Shown here piece by piece: positions 63,060-64,000 of a stretch of 64,000 bases of DNA (positions are counted from its first letter, which is position 1; each line of letters opens with the position of its first letter). Both the position numbers and the translations under genes were made by a program. The stretch comes from Globicatella sulfidifaciens DSM 15739 (lineage in GTDB: Bacteria > Bacillota > Bacilli > Lactobacillales > Aerococcaceae), in contig NZ_FUWO01000001.1 in NCBI RefSeq assembly GCF_900167405.1, forward strand, positions 143,207-207,206. The letters run 5' to 3'. Under the pieces are notes generated by a model. That model ran no database searches, was not told where the DNA came from, and saw only the letters and a program-made list of their open reading frames with translations.

Positions 63060-64000
63060 TTAGATCAACTGATCCAAATCCAGCACTTGGTCATATCGAC
63101 TAAGATTACTTGAATCTCTGTGCGTAATATTAATCAGTCAAATATCTTCTTGATCAAGCAAATAATCTTCGATTCGATGGAAATTTTCTTTATCCAAGGC
63201 TGATAATGATTCATCCAAAATGATAAATTTCTTATTTTGCAAGAGCGCTCGAATGATTATCATACGTTGCTTCTGACCGCCAGAAAGATTTCCTTCTTCA
63301 ATAATCAACTCATTCCAATCATTAAACCTCTCATCCAAACCAAATTGTTCTAACAATTGTTGAGTCATTTCAATCGGTAATTCCTGATATAAGTGTAAAT
63401 TATTTAACACTGTATCAGCAAAGATAATCGAATGTTGTGATATTAATCCGATATGGTCTTGAACTTCTTGGTAACTGACTTGCTGATGATCCATATGATT
63501 GTATAGAATGGTTCCTTGGTCCGGATCAAGATTTTTTGTAATCAAATAAGCTAGAGTTGATTTTCCTTTACCACTACTACCGACAATCAGATACTTCTTC
63601 CCTTGTTCAAATTGATAATTAAAATCTTCAAAAAAATTTTGATGGTTAATCGAATATGCAAGAGTTTGAATATCAATCTGTTGCAACGACTCTATATGAG
63701 TAGTTATTGGAGCATCGTCAGCTGCACGTTCACCCTTTGCATCGTACTTTTGTTTAATGTCTTTGACAGAGTTGATGCTTGATAAATTATCCGCAATCAA
63801 ATTGACCGGCATTTCAAGTTCATTAGACAAAGCAATAATCGAAGCCAGTGCCCCGACGGTAATCGAGCCATTTAAGACTTGTCGATCTCCTATCAATAAG
63901 ATACAAATCACACACCCATAGAAAAACAAGCCTATCAATACATTAATCAGCGCCGTAAGCTTCACTTCTTTTTGATTAGCTTGATTAACCTGTAAATTGT
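63060..64000 (-). pseudogene. ABC exporter (fused membrane and ATPase), premature TGA, cut by window edge
   Basis: The frame is open to the window edge. Visible are transmembrane helices (INVLIGLFFYGCVICILLIG) and a nucleotide-binding domain: Walker A GSSGKGKST, LSGGQKQRM, FIILDESLSALD. A TGA at 63138-63140 follows QEDI; the same frame then continues LINITHRDSSNLSRYDQVLDLDQLI to TAA at 63060. That tail contains the switch His (THR) and the usual C-terminus, so the stop removes an essential motif. It is either inactive or depends on TGA readthrough. The type resembles bacteriocin/peptide exporters. Confidence 0.8.

Noticed and set aside
63060-63137. Initially read as the N-terminus of the HIT gene
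   Set aside because: The frame LINITHR...YDQVLDLDQLI is the missing C-terminus of the ABC exporter, in its own frame after a TGA.
1-64000. CRISPR array, rRNA or tRNA genes
   Set aside because: I found no regularly spaced identical repeats and no tRNA or rRNA-like sequence by reading; the dispersed repeats are single and structured.

Overview
The window is low-GC DNA (roughly a third G+C by eye) with Gram-positive features: AGGAGG-type ribosome binding sites, frequent TTG/GTG starts, T-box, M-box and SAM-I leaders, CcpA-like sites, a fruRKA operon and a lipoprotein with a lipobox. The gene set (lactate oxidase very like that of Aerococcus, NADH peroxidase/oxidase, thiol peroxidase, ATP-type PEP carboxykinase, BrnQ, MgtE) points to Lactobacillales, most likely Aerococcaceae or a close relative. 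The family-level placement is inference. It reads as chromosome with one intact insertion sequence; I see no rRNA, tRNA, CRISPR or prophage.

Layout. 1-5.3 kb: edge of a secreted protein, patatin-like phospholipase, YghU, PAP2 phosphatase, an unknown membrane protein and an aldo/keto reductase. 5.4-10.6 kb: ABC-2 exporter, HD hydrolase, YitT protein with a long leader, GntP-type permease. 10.8-15.1 kb: divergent LysR regulator, hydrolase-tpx pair, MATE pump. 15.2-22.2 kb: secreted nuclease, an SPFH/ribbon-helix-helix operon with its own palindromic operator, ANT(6)-like enzyme, lactate oxidase, thioesterase. 22.4-29.2 kb: lipoprotein pair, decayed TetR/GPH symporter locus, split chromate transporter, an IS3-family element sitting inside a terminator, DJ-1 protein, SGNH hydrolase. 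29.3-39.8 kb: GntR-ABC operon, arsC, mgtE under an M-box, brnQ under a T-box, fruRKA. 40.4-47 kb: DUF4143 ATPase, frameshifted hydrolase, orphan MazE antitoxin, sugar ABC importer with a LacI-type operator. 47.7-57.7 kb: acetyltransferase, DUF4026 protein, pckA, nitrilase/hydrolase pair, rhomboid protease, NADH peroxidase-like flavoprotein. 57.7-64 kb: a gene-poor stretch with paired palindromes, ndk, a SAM-I riboswitch driving an unknown CCTCC protein, a second DUF4143 ATPase, and a decayed HIT gene beside an ABC exporter with a premature stop.

Two themes run through the window. First, a dispersed repeat of about 180-270 bp (at least five recognisable full copies plus several fragments) lies in intergenic space. 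It can fold into nested hairpins and contributes hairpins to some transcript ends and one intercistronic gap. Second, several genes are broken, often by one base in a short homopolymer. This means either active gene decay or uncorrected long-read errors, so those loci need read-level checking.

Physiologically the genes fit a peroxide-producing lactic acid bacterium. Lactate oxidase makes H2O2, while Tpx and the Npr/Nox-type flavoprotein can handle peroxide or NADH. Fructose and oligosaccharide uptake appear to be under FruR and LacI/CcpA-type control, and PEP carboxykinase appears catabolite repressed.
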